From the NCBI GenBank assembly GCA_902795935.1, contig CADBMS010000043.1, positions 1-6,110 of the forward strand: DNA of 6,110 bases, read 5' to 3'. The notes beneath the pieces are model-generated. The model did not search any database. It saw only the letters and a list, made by a program, of their open reading frames with translations, and was not told the DNA's origin. Position numbers and translations under genes: made by a program. The stretch is from an uncultured Methanobrevibacter sp. (GTDB lineage: Archaea; Methanobacteriota; Methanobacteria; Methanobacteriales; Methanobacteriaceae). Each line of letters starts with the position of its first letter. Position 1 is the first letter of the stretch. Below, piece after piece: positions 5,033 to 6,110 of the stretch.

Positions 5033-6100
5033 TCATAGTTTATCTTGTAATTTTTCAATAAGTTCAATTTCACTTAAGATATCCCCAGAACCCTCAACAA
5101 CAGCATTGAAACATTGAGTATCACCCATAGAATTAGTATAAGTCCCTTCAGTTTCAAGCCATGATTTAACAGGAATTACAACATCCGAAACACCAATAGA
5201 ATCGTTTTTAAATTGTGAAACACTAATAACAGTTGGCAACTCCTTAGGATCACAACCAAAATCACCCACAAGATCAACATTAAACGTTAACAATACTTTA
5301 CTATTATTTATCAAATCCACCATTTCTTCTTGCGAATATGCTTCAAGTATCGATAACACCCCTTTAGTATTAGATTTACTAAAAACAGGCAATATCTTAG
5401 AACCACTATTATCAGCTAATGCCTTAACCTTATCAAAATCACCACTAGATTCCAATTTATTAAACACAATCACCGACGATTCATCTAAAGCACCCATTAT
5501 TGATGAATCCGGATTACTTAAAAATTCAGAAATAGAATCTGTTTGGAAGTATTCATCAGATATGTTCTTAGTAATTGATTCATCCAAAGTATCAACACAA
5601 TAGATTTTCGCATCTTTTTTTGCTGCACATATAACACGCCTAGCTATTAAAGGATTTTCAAAAATATCACCAATAACAAAAACAACAGACGCATCACCAA
5701 CATCATCATAACTTGCTATTTCACCATCATAATTAGTGAAATTATCAGCATAAAAACCAACATCATAACCCATATCATCTGCAAAATTTTTAATAACCCC
5801 AACTTCCTCATTACTATTAGAACCAGAACAAATAACAGCCACCTCACCATTATCAACAGAACTCAAAACTTTAACAGCCTCATCAACCGCAACATCAAAT
5901 TCAACCTCACCACCACCAACAAAAGAACTAGCCAAAATATTCTCAGACCTAACAGCATTCCTACCATTTACACAATTCTTACCCTCATTAACAGGATGCC
6001 TCTTATAAGGATAAGTCCCAACAACCAAACCATCAACCAAAATAACACTCATCCCACACCCAACACTACAAGAAGGACATAAAGTATGCTCAATTTTCAT
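5033..6100 (-). CDS. Truncated formate dehydrogenase alpha-like (MopB-type) protein lacking the catalytic residue
   Basis: This 355-residue protein belongs to the molybdopterin oxidoreductase family and is closest to archaeal FdhA/FlpA, but is about half the length of FdhA (near 680). The N-terminal [4Fe-4S] motif is intact: Cys8, Cys11, Cys15 and Cys43, then NGRNAVRSEN. Residues 135-170 (GDASVVFVIGD...AKIYCVD) match the Rossmann-like part where FdhA has DADVIFVIG and VVDPR. Residues 305-325 match the 'DVVLP...EGT.TN.E' segment. The CARLCH segment carrying the catalytic Cys/Sec, expected at about 116-134, is absent; no Cys or in-frame UGA lies there. The C-terminal pterin-binding domain is also absent. 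It is first of three genes in this window with fdhB-like and mvhD-like genes. It may act as an electron-transfer or structural subunit, as the vestigial MopB domain does in complex I NuoG. FwdB is a less likely family match. The upstream region is outside the window. Confidence 0.85.
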   Translation of the reverse strand: MKIEHTLCPSCSVGCGMSVILVDGLVVGTYPYKRHPVNEGKNCVNGRNAVRSENILASSFVGGGEVEFDVAVDEAVKVLSSVDNGEVAVICSGSNSNEEVGVIKNFADDMGYDVGFYADNFTNYDGEIASYDDVGDASVVFVIGDIFENPLIARRVICAAKKDAKIYCVDTLDESITKNISDEYFQTDSISEFLSNPDSSIMGALDESSVIVFNKLESSGDFDKVKALADNSGSKILPVFSKSNTKGVLSILEAYSQEEMVDLINNSKVLLTFNVDLVGDFGCDPKELPTVISVSQFKNDSIGVSDVVIPVKSWLETEGTYTNSMGDTQCFNAVVEGSGDILSEIELIEKLQDKL

Positions 6101-6104
6101 ATAT

Positions 6105-6110
6105 ATCACC
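6105..6110 (-). promoter_or_regulatory. Ribosome binding site fixing the alpha-like start
   Basis: The minus strand begins GGTGAT (6110-6105), a perfect archaeal ribosome binding site 4 nt before the ATG at 6100. The in-frame GTG at 6109 lies inside this site and so is unlikely to be the start, although it is the farthest possible start in the window. Confidence 0.8.

Noticed and set aside
5033..6100. Reading the alpha-like gene as a functional selenocysteine or cysteine formate dehydrogenase, or as FwdB
   Set aside because: No in-frame UGA occurs before the stop, no Cys lies at the ligand position, and the sequence around the iron-sulfur motif fits FdhA/FlpA better than FwdB.
1..6110. CRISPR array, tRNA/rRNA, transposase or phage genes
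   Set aside because: No regularly spaced repeats, cloverleaf or rRNA-like GC-rich blocks, or recombinase motifs were found on either strand.

Overview
The window is very AT-rich and its genes are archaeal: an RNA polymerase Rpo11 subunit, the exosome protein Csl4, the cleavage factor TFS, and an F420-type formate dehydrogenase/MvhD cluster. TATA boxes and GGTGA-type ribosome binding sites fit this. Together they point to a hydrogenotrophic methanogen of the Methanobacteriales. The low GC suggests Methanosphaera or Methanobrevibacter, but the genus is an inference. Every complete gene lies on the minus strand, so transcription runs from high to low coordinates.

Right half (3404-6110): a redox operon of three tightly spaced genes (gaps of 18 and 20 nt). 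It encodes a short FdhA-like iron-sulfur protein, an FdhB/FrhB-family F420 flavoprotein and an MvhD-family [2Fe-2S] protein, and it ends in a clear hairpin plus U-tract terminator. FdhB and MvhD proteins normally carry electrons between F420 or formate and heterodisulfide reductase (HdrABC). The alpha-like protein keeps its N-terminal [4Fe-4S] motif but has no Cys/Sec where the metal ligand is expected and no C-terminal pterin-binding domain. It is therefore probably not a formate dehydrogenase. The set resembles the 'formate-dehydrogenase-like' (flp) genes known from Methanothermobacter. The operon promoter lies outside the window.

Middle (2960-3437): an intergenic stretch of nearly 480 nt. 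It holds the csl4 promoter and possibly a small independent transcript.

Left half (1283-2959): an information-processing cluster, csl4 - rpo11 - Nudix hydrolase - tfs, probably transcribed together from the promoter near 3094-3101, with a possible extra promoter before rpo11. It combines RNA degradation, RNA synthesis, transcript cleavage and nucleotide clean-up.

Far left (1-1201): an unrecognised 332-residue protein with a long acidic disordered region carrying four copies of a short VIKK motif, then two membrane segments. It has its own TATA box. It converges on what may be the last 25 codons of a plus-strand gene at the window edge.
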